Part shown: positions 32,980 to 44,997 of the stretch, piece by piece
How the letters are laid out: every line of letters starts with the position of its first letter
Numbering within the stretch: the stretch's first letter is position 1
Source: Austropuccinia psidii
Lineage: Eukaryota; Basidiomycota; Pucciniomycetes; Pucciniales; Sphaerophragmiaceae
DNA length: 64,000 bases
Reading direction: 5' to 3'
Assembly: GCA_023105745.1 (NCBI GenBank)
Contig: JALGQZ010000004.1
Span: forward strand, 68,127,112-68,191,111
Program-made: the position numbers and the translations under genes
The notes under the pieces: generated by a model
Told to the model about the DNA's origin: nothing
Databases searched by the model: none
What the model saw: the letters and a program-made list of their open reading frames with translations, nothing else

Positions 32980-34470
32980 TGTCACAACCACGTGTAATCA
33001 CCCCCCAAGGGGTGTTTGCGGCAATTATAGCCTGACCTCATTTTATGGCCAATTGGTCCATATTGGGGCACACCACTTTTCACTGGCCATATCCTGCATA
33101 ATTGGCCCTTTTGGCCAATCCTTCACTTCACCAACCCCCAGGCCAATTTCTTTGTTTTGGGCCTGGGGGTCCATCTGGATTTCCAGGGGCCCACCCCTTT
33201 GATTATGAGGTTTTTGGTCTAAATGGCCTTTTAGGGCCATTTACGCCCCCTACGGCCTCTACGGTCCGTGGGAATCCTAGGACCCTTTTTGGCCTAAATC
33301 CAATGAGGCCAACCACATACCCTAAAGGCCAGATGGGCTCACCTGAGCCAATTTTGGCCCCCAATCTCACCAGTCCCAGAAGTCGCCAAAAAAGACCCCA
33401 GGACCCAAATTGGCCATTTTCAACCCCTGGCCTTTGGCAATCACCAGAGGCCACCAGATCAAGCTCAGCAAGCTTTCCCCTTCATTCAGGGGAAAGACTC
33501 CCCTTCACCAATGTACTCCATACCATGGATTCAGGAATGGTGCATATATGGTATAATATACCATTATGCACCAATTTTGCTCAGAAGTCCAATGGTGATG
33601 GTTTCAGGACCAAATTAGGCCATTTAAAATCAAGTCCCCAAATTCATCACCCATTTTGAAGGAAGTCCTTTCAGTAATTCAGTCTTGCAATCCCTGGTGG
33701 CTACCAGAAGACCATCAAAGGACCCCAACCACCTGGCCCTACAGGGGTTGGGTTGTATTTTCTTTTCAGGATTATTCCAAGGGAAATTTCAAGAGTTTAT
33801 CAAGCATCCAATCAGTTGTCAAGGCATCAAGTACTTCAGTATTCCTTGGACAACTCAATTGGTCCATACAGCCTGTAATCAAGCAAGCTGTATGGCCTTG
33901 GCCCTTTTGGGCCAATTCATATTCCACTGTGGGGATTTCATCACAAATTTCAATTTTCAATATGGCCAGATCTGTATTGACCCAAAACAGTCAATAAAGC
34001 CAGGGATCAACCCTCCAGGATCAGTCTTCAACCTTTTCACATATACTGGCCACCTTTTCTTCACTGGGGACTTTTTCCCTAGTTGATTAATATATTGTAT
34101 TTATTTTTATCCTTATTTTTTTTCATTCATTAAAGTAAATACTGATAATATTAAGTCAGTCATTTTCACCTTTTCTTCTTTGCCTGTCAGTGGATATTGG
34201 TGGTAATATCCTTACTAATTCCATTGTTCTTTCTGACAGGTTGAAACAGTGAATTGAGGATTCAATTGGTTGGCTCTTTGGCTTTTGGCTCTCTTATCAT
34301 CTTGGCTATTGGCTTCTTTTTCTTTTATCTTTGGAATACTTGTCTTTAATCTTATCCTTCCTTAAAGAAATATATTCCTTTTTATTTCTTTATTCTTTTA
34401 AAGCCCTTCAAGTGAGTTCTTGATTCCTGAGTGCCAGGCCACTCTTGCTTCCATAAGAGCCCCCGTGACA
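32980..34470 (+). repeat. Element G 5' LTR (1491 bp) with predicted promoter
   Basis: TGTCACAACC...CCGTGACA. The first half is GGCC-rich. CACATATACTGG (34038-34049) lies about 40 bp before AGTTGATTAATATA (34081-34094), the predicted RNA 5' end, and a CTGGGGA...CCCTAG stem lies just before it. The layout matches the element B LTR although the LTRs are otherwise different. Confidence 0.93.
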
Positions 34471-34471
34471 T

Positions 34472-34485
34472 TATATTAATTAACT
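34472..34485 (+). promoter_or_regulatory. Element G self-priming site (PBS)
   Basis: TATATTAATTAACT starts two bases after the LTR, as in B. It pairs with AGTTGATTAATATA in the LTR at 13 of 14 positions by Watson-Crick pairing and the last as a G-U wobble. The one A/T change relative to B occurs in both partners. Confidence 0.75.
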
Positions 34486-35218
34486 CAGAATTTCTTTTCA
34501 TTCTTTTCATTCTTTCTTTATAATTTCATTCACTCATTTCATTGAAATTATGACTCTTCAATGCTCATGAACTTTATGTTTCATCATCACCTCTCAATTA
34601 TCTCTCATTCATTCTTCATTTTGAAAATTGAAAGCTGACCCATTTTTATTTTTGTTTCTCTTTTTAAATCTCATCTCAAATCATCAAACTTATTTCATTC
34701 ATAATTAAGGCTTATTTTCATTTGATTTTCAAATTGTTCATCAAATTCTTCAGACACATTCTTCACATCAAGATTCATATTTGATTCATTTTTCAAGAAT
34801 TTTGATTTTTAAAGACAAGCTCACTTGATTTTTATTTGATTGATTGATTTGACATAAATTGATATTGACCTCAAGAAAATTGAATTACCTGAATATTTCA
34901 TTTGATTTTTCTGATTTCTGACATCAAGAATTCTGACATAACATTGATTTTGCCTCAAGAATTGACTTTATTTATTGATTTGATTTTGCAAGATTCTGAT
35001 TTTGATTAATTTGACATATTGATTTCTGAACTTGGAGAATTCACTTTGACATTTGATTGATTGATTTACCTCAAGAGTTCATTTTTATTGATTGATTTTC
35101 CCTCAAGACATTGATTCTGACTTTTGATCTTGACTTCAAGCTCCAGTTGATTTGCCTCAAGATTCTCATCTTCAAATTTTGATTTTATTGATTTATTTTA
35201 ATTTTTTATTCCTGAAAT
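34486..35218 (+). other. Element G low-complexity leader
   Basis: TTGATT/TCAAGA-rich untranslated leader of the same kind as in element B. No coding signal. Confidence 0.7.
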
Positions 35219-36087
35219 CATGCCTATTCAACATTCACCTCCTGTAAGACAGACCAGATATCAGGCCAGAGCTCAAGCTGTTCTCACTAAACCCCAAGAG
35301 CTACTCTTGATGGCACCCCAGCAGTTCCTCAACTGAGGGCCCAATTAGACAGAGGACCCATTATGGAAGGAGCAGCACCATCCAGAAAGGAAGGAAGAGG
35401 GCCCAGAAGATCAAATTCTTTTTCAGGAGTAGTTGGCCAATTTCCAGGACTTTCAAGGACCACTTTCACAGGTCCTGGTGAAGATGGTGAAGAGGAGGAG
35501 GAGAATTCTGTGGAAAAGGAACAGTCTGATGGGACTGAAGGTGTTCCTGCTCCTGTGGGGGCATCCCAAGGTACTGAAGGGCCAACTCTAGCCCAGTATA
35601 ATAAGCCTGTCTCTCATCAGTCTGAACCATCCTTATTGGCCATCATGCAGAAAATGACTCAAATTATGGCCAATATTCAAGCAGCGTCATCTTCTGATTC
35701 ATAAAGACCACCAGCCTTCAAGACTCCATCTATGAAGGCACCAGAATGATTTGAAAGGACTCATTCCTTCAAAGTTAGAAGCTTTATTCAGTCCTGTCAA
35801 CTCATTTTTCATAATGATCCAGCAAACTTCTCTCAATACAGAAAGAAGGTCCTTTATGACACTCCATTTCTCATTGGCAGGGCTGCAAAATGGATTGATC
35901 CCTATCTCTCCAATCTCACCAATCAAGATCCAAATTCCCTTCCCCATTCATGGAAATTATTTGAATCTCAACTCTTTACTTTATTTGAGGACCCAAATGA
36001 AGTCAGAAAATCTGAAGCAGAGTTAGATTATCTGAGAATGAGAGAAGGTGGGCATGTATAATTATAAATTACTTATTTCAGAAGTTT
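35219..36087 (+). pseudogene. Element G gag, 5' part
   Basis: The ATG at 35219 starts the same MPIQHSPP-type N-terminus as element B gag. A frame break follows, a readable stretch runs 35363-35701, a stop sits at 35702, and further frame changes occur across the gag core (SFIQSCQLIF, WIDPYLSN). The segment stops at solo LTR H (36088). Confidence 0.9.
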
Positions 36088-37989
36088 TGTAAGATGTGTC
36101 TATGAAACTGTTGATAATATTACTATTAATCAACAGTGATATGACTGTTCTTATGAAATATAATAATAAAAATTATTATAACCACAATTAAATAATTAAA
36201 GAATTATTTCTTTTACGTGTTATACACTACCAGTGATTATAACAGTAAGAAGTAATTGTCTACTAGAATCGATTACAAGAAGAATTTAATAATAAAGACT
36301 TATTTATTAAAATAATTTCATTATTTTAATATATGATTATATTTTACAAGAATAATTATAATGCTAATTATTGAAGAAAAATATCACTAGAGAAAAACTT
36401 TAAAAATTAAGAAAAATTACTCACTAATACTCCAAAGAACTTATTGAAAGATAGAAGTAAAGGAATTTGACGTCGAATTGTGGATTTAAGGGATCAAAAT
36501 GATTTATAACTGTATTACAACGATATATAATTGATTTCTATGTTTTTACGTCTTTCTGATGGATTCAGAAAGAATTAAAACACTTAAGAAAAGATTTAAC
36601 TAATACTTACTTGTTGGTAATAAAGGTATGGTTGGATGATGTGATAATATGGAAAAAACAGCAAGAGGAGGCCTCTTTTAAGTCTAAGACAGCTCACAGA
36701 GGTGTGCCATGGAGAAAACTGAAAACACAGTGAGTGAGCAAACAATAAAAACTTTTGGATTATTGATTGCATCATTTGTTGTCACGTGAGATTATCATAA
36801 TTACTTAATTGAGGCTTTTATGTGACTACCAACCCATTTATGGTTAAGAATAAAAGGAGTAACAACGGTAAATCTTATTTTATTCCAAAATAATGATTTA
36901 TTTCTCAAAGCTATCAATGTTATTGGAAATTTAATTGCAGAATGTATTTTCTGTGAATTTTTAAGAATTCTGTGTTTCATGTGGAATCATCAAAAATGGA
37001 CTGGTAGTAAAACTTTTGATTTTACATAAAAAATAATGATTATTTGTGGTTTTTATATGGATTATACAGTTCTCAATTGTTACTGAAAGTTTCAGAAAGA
37101 TTAATTAATAATTGTATTTTTAATGAATTTTTGAAGTTTTTACCTCAATTGTACATAGAATTGCAAATAGCAGTGTATGCCGGTTGCTATGAGGTAAATC
37201 AATGGATACTAGTCCAAAAAGGGTTTTAATTACTCTTTTGAAATTTATCCATGGTAGATCATTAATAATTGACATGTTTACAGGAGTCTAAGTTGTTCTT
37301 TACCTCCTTGGCACTTCAAAATAGCAGGTTATTTGCTATTCTCTTATAATTTACTGTAGTTGTAACATGGTAGACAAGTTCAAAAAAGGTTTTAGTTTAC
37401 TAATTGGGCCAAGATAAGCCATGGATCCAAGCTTTGGAGCTGTCCACACCTCAGAGGCCTCAGAAGTTTGGTACCCTGGCTCTCTTTGATGTCTTTTGTC
37501 CCCCTTGCCTATTTTTTACATCAAACTAGAAATTTAAGCTTCAAGTGAGATCTCCACTATGGGTGTACCAAAGTTGCATGTAAGAACACCATGATATTAA
37601 GTTCTCAAAACATGCATAACACTCTACTTAGTGTATATGTAACATGGGATGTCACCCATTCCCATTATTTTGGTGTGAAATAGAGAAAAACAAAACTTTT
37701 CACAGATATTCTATGTGGTATTGAAGTATTTTCCATATTATCACCTCAAAGAGTTGATTTGAGCTTACTCACTCTATGGAGCTACCCTGGGTTAATTTTC
37801 ATGAAGAATCCAAATCTTCCCTTAAATCCATGGATTTACTTACTCAATAAAACGTTATCCATCTTTTCTGAAATCAAAAATGATTAATTTTAAATATATG
37901 CATGACTTATGGGTTATGAATAGTTCAGAATTTATTTTGAAGATAATTGTGGCTTATTTGGGTATGTAAAATATACCTCAAGGCTCACA
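36088..37989 (-). mobile_element. Solo LTR H (A-family, 1902 bp), inside element G gag
   Basis: TGTAAGATGTG...GGCTCACA, with perfect TSD agttt (36083-36087 and 37990-37994). It is diverged from the element A LTRs. It interrupts the gag of G, so G was already in place when this A-family copy inserted and recombined to a solo LTR. Confidence 0.95.
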
Positions 37990-38463
37990 AGTTTGATCTC
38001 AAGAATCAGGGATTGGCGTGAAAGAGCTCTCATCCATCATTTCAGGAAGGAATTGCCATCCAGGATTTTGGATCAGTTGGCCTCCAATCCTTCAAGAATT
38101 GACCCTCTTCAAGGCTTAATGGATGCTACCCTTGAGCTTGATACCAGGTACCATGAGAGGCAAAAGGAGAAGAGTCATAATTAAGAGAGGAAGCCTGAAG
38201 CCTCAAAGTCAAATTCTTCGCATACTCAACATTCTTCAAGCTCAAGTCAAAAGAAGGAGAAGAATTTTCAGAAGAGGGACAAGCTCAATTCTTTTTTGTT
38301 GCATAATTATTTCAAGTTGATGAATTTTGAAAAAGAAAGAAGAATCAAGGTGGCTCTATGTAGCTATTGGGGTGGGAAGCATAGTCTTGAGTACTGCTTC
38401 AAAAGGCCTCAAAAAAAGCTTACCCAAGCGTCAGGCCAATCTCCCAGTCAGGGAAAAGCCTGA
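37990..38463 (+). pseudogene. Element G gag, 3' part
   Basis: Resumes after solo LTR H with the ISRIRDW.ERALIHHFRK block of the gag core. It runs, with frame changes, to the zinc knuckle region near 38357-38396. There the box reads CSYWGGKHSLEYC, so the second Cys is replaced by Trp. Non-functional. Confidence 0.88.
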
Positions 38464-38471
38464 GTGAAGAT

Positions 38472-41400
38472 CATGTTGTGTTCAATGGTCTTCACTATTT
38501 TCCATCCAGAGCACAATTTTGCATTCTGAATACTGGTGTCAATGATTCTCTCAAATTCTTTGTTTTTTCTTCTCTTTCTGATGTTTTTTACAGTATTCTC
38601 ATTGATTCTGGTGCTACCAGCTCATTCATTGCAAAGCATTTTTCTTACAAGAATTCTTTGTCTATGTCAGAACTTCCAGTGAAGATTCCTCTGAGTCCCA
38701 TTCCTTATTTGTGACTCACCATACCAAATATATGGTTGAGCTCCCTTCTTTCCCAAGCTTTGAATGGGACCTTTTAGTCATTGATACTCCCAAGGGAGAA
38801 GACCTCATATTGGGCTTTGAATTTCTTAATCATTTTAATACATCCATTAATTGGAGGAAAGGGCTGATCACCCTTAATGCTGATCATAAGGACTATTATG
38901 ATCCTTCAAAATGCTTTAGTAATCACTTTTCTTCTTCCAAATCATGTGCAGCTCTGGTTGGTGATTCTAGAACACCATCATTTCCATCTTCTAATCATAT
39001 TCTTTTCCTTAATTACCATCAGTCATTACTATCCTCTAGAGATGAAGTCTTCAAAGAGATTCAAGATGTTGGAGAAGATAATTCTGTATCTTCACTTCAT
39101 CTCTTTTTTGGGAATATGGACCTCCCTCCTTCATCTTACCATGACTCTCTGGAGAAGTTATGGGATTAAGAGAAAGAGCCAGAAGAAATAGACACCATGA
39201 TGAAGGTTGTTCCTTCTGCTTATCACCAATAGTTGGATTCATTCTCCAATGTGAAAGCAGAGAAACTTCCTCCTCACCATGCTTGGTATCATCATATTGA
39301 ACTGGAGGGGTTTCTACCTCCAGTTGGGGTGATATACTCTTTATCAAACCAAGAGTCAAATACACTCAGGGACAACATTTCAGAGAATGTAGAGAAAGTT
39401 TTCATCCGGCCAAGCTCCTCTTCAACAGGAGCACCTGTTCTCTTTGTCAAAAAGAAGGATGGTGGCCTCTGTTTGTGTGTTGATTACCGCAAACTCAATG
39501 CTTTTACTAGGAAGAACAAGTATCCTGTTCCTCCTATGAATAAGCTTCTCACTGTATTTAATTGTTCTTCTATCTTCTCCAAGATTGATTTGCATGGTGC
39601 ATATGACCTGCTCAGAATCAAGGAGGGTGATGAACACTTCACAGCTTTTAGAACTAAATATGGCAGTTATGAGAATTTGGTTATGCCATTTGGACTCACC
39701 AATGCTCCTGCCTCTTTTCAATGATATTTATGTTGTGGTTTATTTGGATGAAATTATGGTCTCTTCCAAGTGTGAGGAAGAACATGTCACTCATGTGTCC
39801 ACTGTTCTTTCCAGATTCAGATCTAATAACCTCTTTGCAAAGGCTGCAAAGTGCCCATTTAATGTTTCTAGTGTAGAGTACTTGGGTTATATTGTTTCTT
39901 CTCAAGGCCTCAAGACAAACCAAGAAATATTCCAGAAAATTCTCAATTGGATGCCTCCAAGAAACCTCAAGGCTCTTCAATCATTCCTTGGCTTTGCCAA
40001 TTTCAACTGCCGTTTCATCAAGAATTATTCAAAGAAGATCAGTTCACGCACCAGTTTCCTCGAGAAAGATTCCTGTTTTCCCCTCAATGAAGAAGCTCTT
40101 AGTCAGTTTCATCAACTCAAAGAGGCCTTCACCACTGCTCCAATCCTTCTCTACCCACCATTGTGGAGACTGATTCATCCAATTATGCCTTGGGTGTTGT
40201 ACTGAGTCAGGAAAAAATCCCATTGCATTTGATAGACGCAAGCTTATTCCAGAAGAGCTCAGCTATGAGATTCATGACAAGGACTTCCTTGGCATAGTCT
40301 GGGCTCTCAAGCACTGGAGGGCTTTTTTTGTTTCACTTCCTCTTTTGATGTTCTCACCAATCACTCTTCCTTGCAATACTTGATGTCTTTAAAAGTCCTT
40401 ACTTGCCATCAAGACTGCTGGGCTGAATTCCTTTCAGAATTCCATTTTTCTATTACTTACCACCCTGGCCGCCTAGCTACTCTTCTGAATGCCTCATCAC
40501 GTTGGGACAACGTTTATCTGGAGAGGGGGAAGCATTTAATCAGAAAGAATCCAAGGAACACTCAGCAACTCATTAAGCAAGATGAAGTTCAACTCTCAAG
40601 ATTTTTTTCAGTCAAGGTGGAATTCTTTTCAAATTTGATTGAATCAATTCAGAAGGAATTATGGCAATATTCTCAGTACAGAATTATCCTTCAATAATTG
40701 GGTAAAGGTAAATCTGTTCAAGATTATTCTCTTAATACTTCTTCCCAATTTCTCCTATTCAAAGATTGGGTGATGGTCCCAAATTACCCCACAATTCAAC
40801 TCAGCATTCTTCAAAAGCATCATGATTCTCCTCTAGCTGGACACACTGGCCAAGAGAAGACTCCAAAACTTGTCAAGAAGGATTTCCACTGGTCCGGCAT
40901 GACTCAATTTATCAAGGATTATGTATCATCCTGTCAACAGTGCTCAAGAAACAAAAATATTCATCACAAGAACTTTGGACTCCTCAAACCTCTTCCAATT
41001 CCAAATGGTCCTTGGATTTGTCTGTCAATGGATTTAATAACTCAAATGCCACTGTTCAATTCTTTTAGCTCAATTATTGTCATAGTGGTCAGATTCTCAA
41101 AGATGAAAGGTTTTATTCCAGAGATTTTTTCAATAGCTTCACTGGATTTGGCCCATTTATTCATCAATAATATCTTTTCAAAGCATGGCCTGCCTTCCAG
41201 CATTGTTAGTGATAGAGGTTCAATTTGTTTTTCTTCCTTTTGGACCAATCTGTGTCAGAAGCTCAAGATTTCAATAGATCTGTGAACCACTTACCATCCA
41301 GAAAGTGATGGACAGACAGACAGGGTAAATAAGATACTAGAACAGTATCTTCGGATGTATGTCAGTTATCATAAAGATGATTGGAACACCTGGCTCCCTC

Positions 41401-42057
41401 TGGCTTAATTTGCCTACAATAATTCTGATCACTCTTCAACAAAAAAATCACTGTTTTTTACTGTTTATGGAAGAGATCCACAATTTGACTCAGTTCACAT
41501 CACTCAAGATACTCCTTCTGGAAAGTTATCAAAAAAATCCAATCAATAAAGCAAGAGGTCAAGAGAGAACTTGAAGTTGCCATAAAAAGGTTCAAGAGGT
41601 ATGCAGCTAAAAGGAGAGAAAGTCCACCTTTTTTCAATCCTGGTGACATGGTATGGCTTTCTTCCAAGAACATCAAATCAACTAGACCCACCAAGAAATG
41701 GCCTGAAAGCTGTTTGGGTCCTTTTACAATATTGAAGAAAGGAAGTACTCATGCCTACCATCCACCCAGTCTTCCATATTTACCTCCTTGAACCAGTCAA
41801 GACATCAAAAATCCCAAATTGGCATCAAGAGCCTCGTCCTCCAATCATCATTGAAGAAGAGGAGGAATAGGAAGTCTATCAAATTCTGGATTCCAAGATC
41901 AGGAGAGGAAAATAATGGTATTTGGTGGAATGGACGGGTTTCAGTCAAGACCCAGAAAGGTCCACTTGGAAAGCAACCAAAAACTTCAAGAATTGCCCTG
42001 AGCTTATCAAGGATTTCCATTCCTCATATCCTGACAAGCCAGGACACAATTCTTCAA
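38472..42057 (+). pseudogene. Element G pol, heavily mutated
   Basis: Homologous end to end to element B pol. The protease (LIDSGATSSFIAK, about 38600) is still readable. The RT region (39233-39724) is followed by a small deletion at about 39721, and the catalytic box reads YLDE instead of YLDD (about 39740). RNase H is followed by the integrase HHCC segment (about 40810-40950) and the DDE core with stops at 40695 and 41283. A degraded chromodomain lies near 41900-41990. At least eight frame breaks or stops make it inactive. Confidence 0.92.
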
Positions 42058-42067
42058 GAGCTTGATC

Positions 42068-42186
42068 ATTTATGGTGCTTGGTGGGGAGAGGAATTACCA
42101 AAGGTAAGTCCCACTCCTGGTATGCACCTTTAGAGGTATTCTACTCTTTTCATTGTAAGCATTTCCTTGGTCACTCTTTGAGCACT
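42068..42186 (+). repeat. 3' repeat copy of element G (first)
   Basis: Equivalent of B copy R2, just after pol. It carries TTTATGGTGCTTGGTGGGGA, GGTAAGTCCC and TTTGAGCACT. The GTAAGT hexamer is kept. Confidence 0.75.
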
Positions 42187-42337
42187 CTGAAAAATTTGGA
42201 CACAAATATCTGGCTGGGCTTTCAACATCAATTCCAAAATTTATGGCCATTTTCACTTGGGCAAATGGACCATTATTTTTCTCAATTTCTTTCCAAGTCT
42301 TTCCAATTCAAATTAATTCCTTCAGAAATTTTCTTCA

Positions 42338-42455
42338 TTTTTATGGCACTGGTGAGAGTGGTAACTACCAAAAGTAAGTTCCTCTCATGGTGTGCACTTC
42401 CCTGAGGGGTCTAAAATATTTCAAAACATAACCTTGACCACTCTGTGAGAACCTG
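42338..42455 (+). repeat. 3' repeat copy of element G (second)
   Basis: Equivalent of B copy R1: TTTATGGCACTGGTGAGAG, AAAGTAAGTTCC, CCTGAGGGGTCTAA, TGTGAGAACC. GTAAGT is kept here too, despite the decay of the rest of the element. Confidence 0.75.
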
Positions 42456-42821
42456 GCATCAAATCTTGTTTTCAGGTCCTTGGCCAATTCAAATCAGATT
42501 TCCACTTCTGTGATCAAGATTGGAATCCCCCTCAAGATTTAATTTCTCTTCATTCCTTCTTCTTATTTTTCTCTCTTTATAATTTTTAAAAACCTTTTTT
42601 TTATATTCTTAATGCCAAATTTTCATGTCCACTCAATTCTCAAAAATTCCAGAGCCAGCTGTCAAAGCAAGACCAAATCATCCTCATGTCACATGACAAC
42701 TCCTTATCAATGTATAAAGTTTTCTTTCAAGATGCAATACCTCTGGAATCCCTCCGTCAAATCCTTCTCAACAGCCTCAACAGGCCTTTACCTTGGTTTG
42801 GTGCTCAGGAGCTCACCATTC
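42456..42821. other. Element G 3' noncoding segment
   Basis: Non-repetitive sequence up to the polypurine tract. No counterpart of the accessory gene or TGCGCA array of element B is present. Confidence 0.6.
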
Positions 42822-42835
42822 AAGGTGGGGGGTAC
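42822..42835 (+). promoter_or_regulatory. Element G polypurine tract
   Basis: AAGGTGGGGGGTAC abuts the 3' LTR. It ends GGGGGTAC like the tract of TRIM D1 and D2. Confidence 0.85.
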
Positions 42836-44898
42836 TGTAACAGCCACATGTAATCACCCCAAGGGGTAATTGTGGCAATTATAGCCCGACCTCATTTCAT
42901 GGCCAATTGGTCAATATTGGTGTTTTATAGCTTTTGGGCCACACCACTTGTTCACTGGCCATTTAAGGCCCCCAACCGTATTGATGGCCTCAGGCCATAT
43001 CCTGCATAATTGGCCCTTTTGGCCAATCATTCACTTCACAAAACCCCAGGCCAATTCCTTTTTTTTGGGCCTGGGGGGTCCATCTAGATTTCCAGGGGCC
43101 TCTGGCCCCTTAGGCCCACCCCTTTGATTATGGGGTTTTGGTCTAAATGGCCTTTTAGGGCCATTTAGGCCCCCTACGGCCTCTATGGTCCCTGGGACCC
43201 TTGGGCCCCTTTTTGGCCTAAATACAATGAGGCCAAGGGGGCCAACAGCCTACTGTCACATGGTGGAATGTGATATAAAACTTGCCAGTATTAATCGGTC
43301 TTTCAACTGGTTTAATAGCCTTTTCGGCAAGAGTTCCCTTTGCTGAGGTCTGGAAGACAGTATTGTGAAAATAAACCGGTTACCAATGTCATGGGTTTGA
43401 TTCTGGTTGGAGACAAGAGGTTGTCTCAATCAAACAACCAGAAACTGCTGGGTTTTCCGCTCCAATGGTGTACAAGGGTTCTGCCCCTTGGGGGTTCCTT
43501 GTAAGCTCCTGATGTGACTAATGTAACACCATGAGGGTGACCTGGGTAATACCATCAGTTACATGCACTTCGGGACACAGTGCTCTAAACCTGGGGGTAC
43601 TGTCACATGGTGAAATGTGATCTACAGCTTGCCAGTATTAATCACTCTTTCAACTGGGTTAATAGCCTTTTTGGCAAGAGTCCCCTTTGCTGAGGTCTGG
43701 CAGACAGCATTTTGATACCTACCCTCAAGGCCAGGTGGGACCCAAGCCACAAGTGGGCCCACCTGAGCCAATTTTGGCCCCCAATCTCACCAGTCCCAGA
43801 AATGGCCAATAGGACCCCAGGACACAAATTGGCCATTTTTAACCCATGGCCTTTGGTAATCACCAGAGGCCACAAGCTCAAGTTCAACAAGTTTTCCCCT
43901 TCATTCAGGGGAAAGACTCCCCTGCACCAATTTACTCCGTACCATGGATTCAGGAATGGTGCATATATGGTATAATATACCATTATGCACCAATTTTGCT
44001 CAGAAATCCCATGGTTATGATCTCAGGACCAAGCTAGGCCATTTAAAAACAAATTCCCAAATCCATCACCCATTTTGAAGGAAGTCTTTTCAGTCATTCA
44101 GTCTTGCAATCCCTGGCAGATACCAGAAGACCATCCAAGGACCCCAACCACCTGGCCCTGCAGGGGTTGGGTTGTATTTTCTTTTGAGGATTATTCCAAG
44201 GGAAGTTTCAAGAGTTTATCAATCATCCAATCAGTTGTCAAGGCATCAAGTACTTCAGTATTCCTTGTACAGCTCAATTGGTCCATAAAGGCTGTAATCA
44301 AGCAAGCTGTATGGTCTTGGCCCTTTTGAGTTAATTAAAATTCCACTGTGGGAATTCCATCACACAGCTCAATTTTCAAGATGGCAAGATCTGTATTGAC
44401 CCAAAACAGTCATTACAGCCAGGGATCAACCCTCCAGGATCAGTATTCAACTTTTTCACATATACTGGCTACCTTTTCTTCCCTGGTTAATTTTTCCCCA
44501 GTTAATGAATAAATTGGATTTATTTTTATCCTTATTTTCTTTTCATTTATTAAAGTGAATACTGATAATCTTAAGTCAGTCATTTGCACCTTTTATTCTT
44601 TGCCTGTCAGTGGATATTGGTGGTCATATCCTTACTAATTACATTGTTCTTTCTGACAGGTTGAAACAGTGAGACAGTGAATTGAGGATTCAATTGGTTG
44701 GCTCTTTGGCTTTTGGATTTATTATCATCTTGGACATTGGCTTATTTTTATTTTATCTTTGGCATACTTATCTTTACTCTCATTCTTCCTTAAAGAAATA
44801 TATTACTTTTTATTTGTTTATGCTTTTGGAGCCTTCAAAGTGAGCTCTTGATTCCTGAGTGCCAGGCCACTCTTGCTTCCATAACAGCCCCTGTGACA
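42836..44898 (+). repeat. Element G 3' LTR, interrupted by TRIM D2
   Basis: TGTAACAGCC...CCTGTGACA; about 1.6 kb without the insertion. It is clearly diverged from the 5' LTR, including decay of the predicted start-site motif (44510 onward), consistent with an old insertion. Confidence 0.92.
43254..43717 (+). mobile_element. TRIM element D2 (464 bp), inserted in element G 3' LTR
   Basis: Same 464-bp layout as D1: terminal repeats 43254-43370 and 43601-43717, with a perfect TSD cctac (43249-43253 and 43718-43722). It is more decayed, and most differences from D1 are at CpG sites (ACG to ATG, TCG to TTG, CCG to CTG, ACGC to ACAC). The right end reads TTTGATA instead of TGTGACA. Confidence 0.92.
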
Positions 44899-44997
44899 AT
44901 GAGCCCCATTTTTAATATTTTTTTGAGTTTTTCTGAGGATGTTCATTAATGCACCAAGCATCCTCTATCCATATGTTGTGTGTAACAATCTTCAAAG
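44899..44997. other. Spacer between elements G and J
   Basis: About 100 bp of AT-rich flanking DNA, including the 3' duplicate of the G target site. No gene. Confidence 0.6.

Larger units (their letters stand above)
32980..44898 (+). mobile_element. Element G: decayed full-length chromodomain Gypsy element, relative of B
   Basis: 5' LTR (32980-34470), self-priming site, leader, gag, pol, 3' repeat pair, PPT and 3' LTR (42836-44898), with near TSDs atgat (32975-32979) and atgag (44899-44903). Without solo LTR H and TRIM D2 it is about 9.5 kb. Gag and pol are clearly homologous to element B but carry many stops, frameshifts and small deletions. It lacks the accessory gene and TGCGCA array of B: only ~770 bp separate pol from the PPT. 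Confidence 0.93.
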
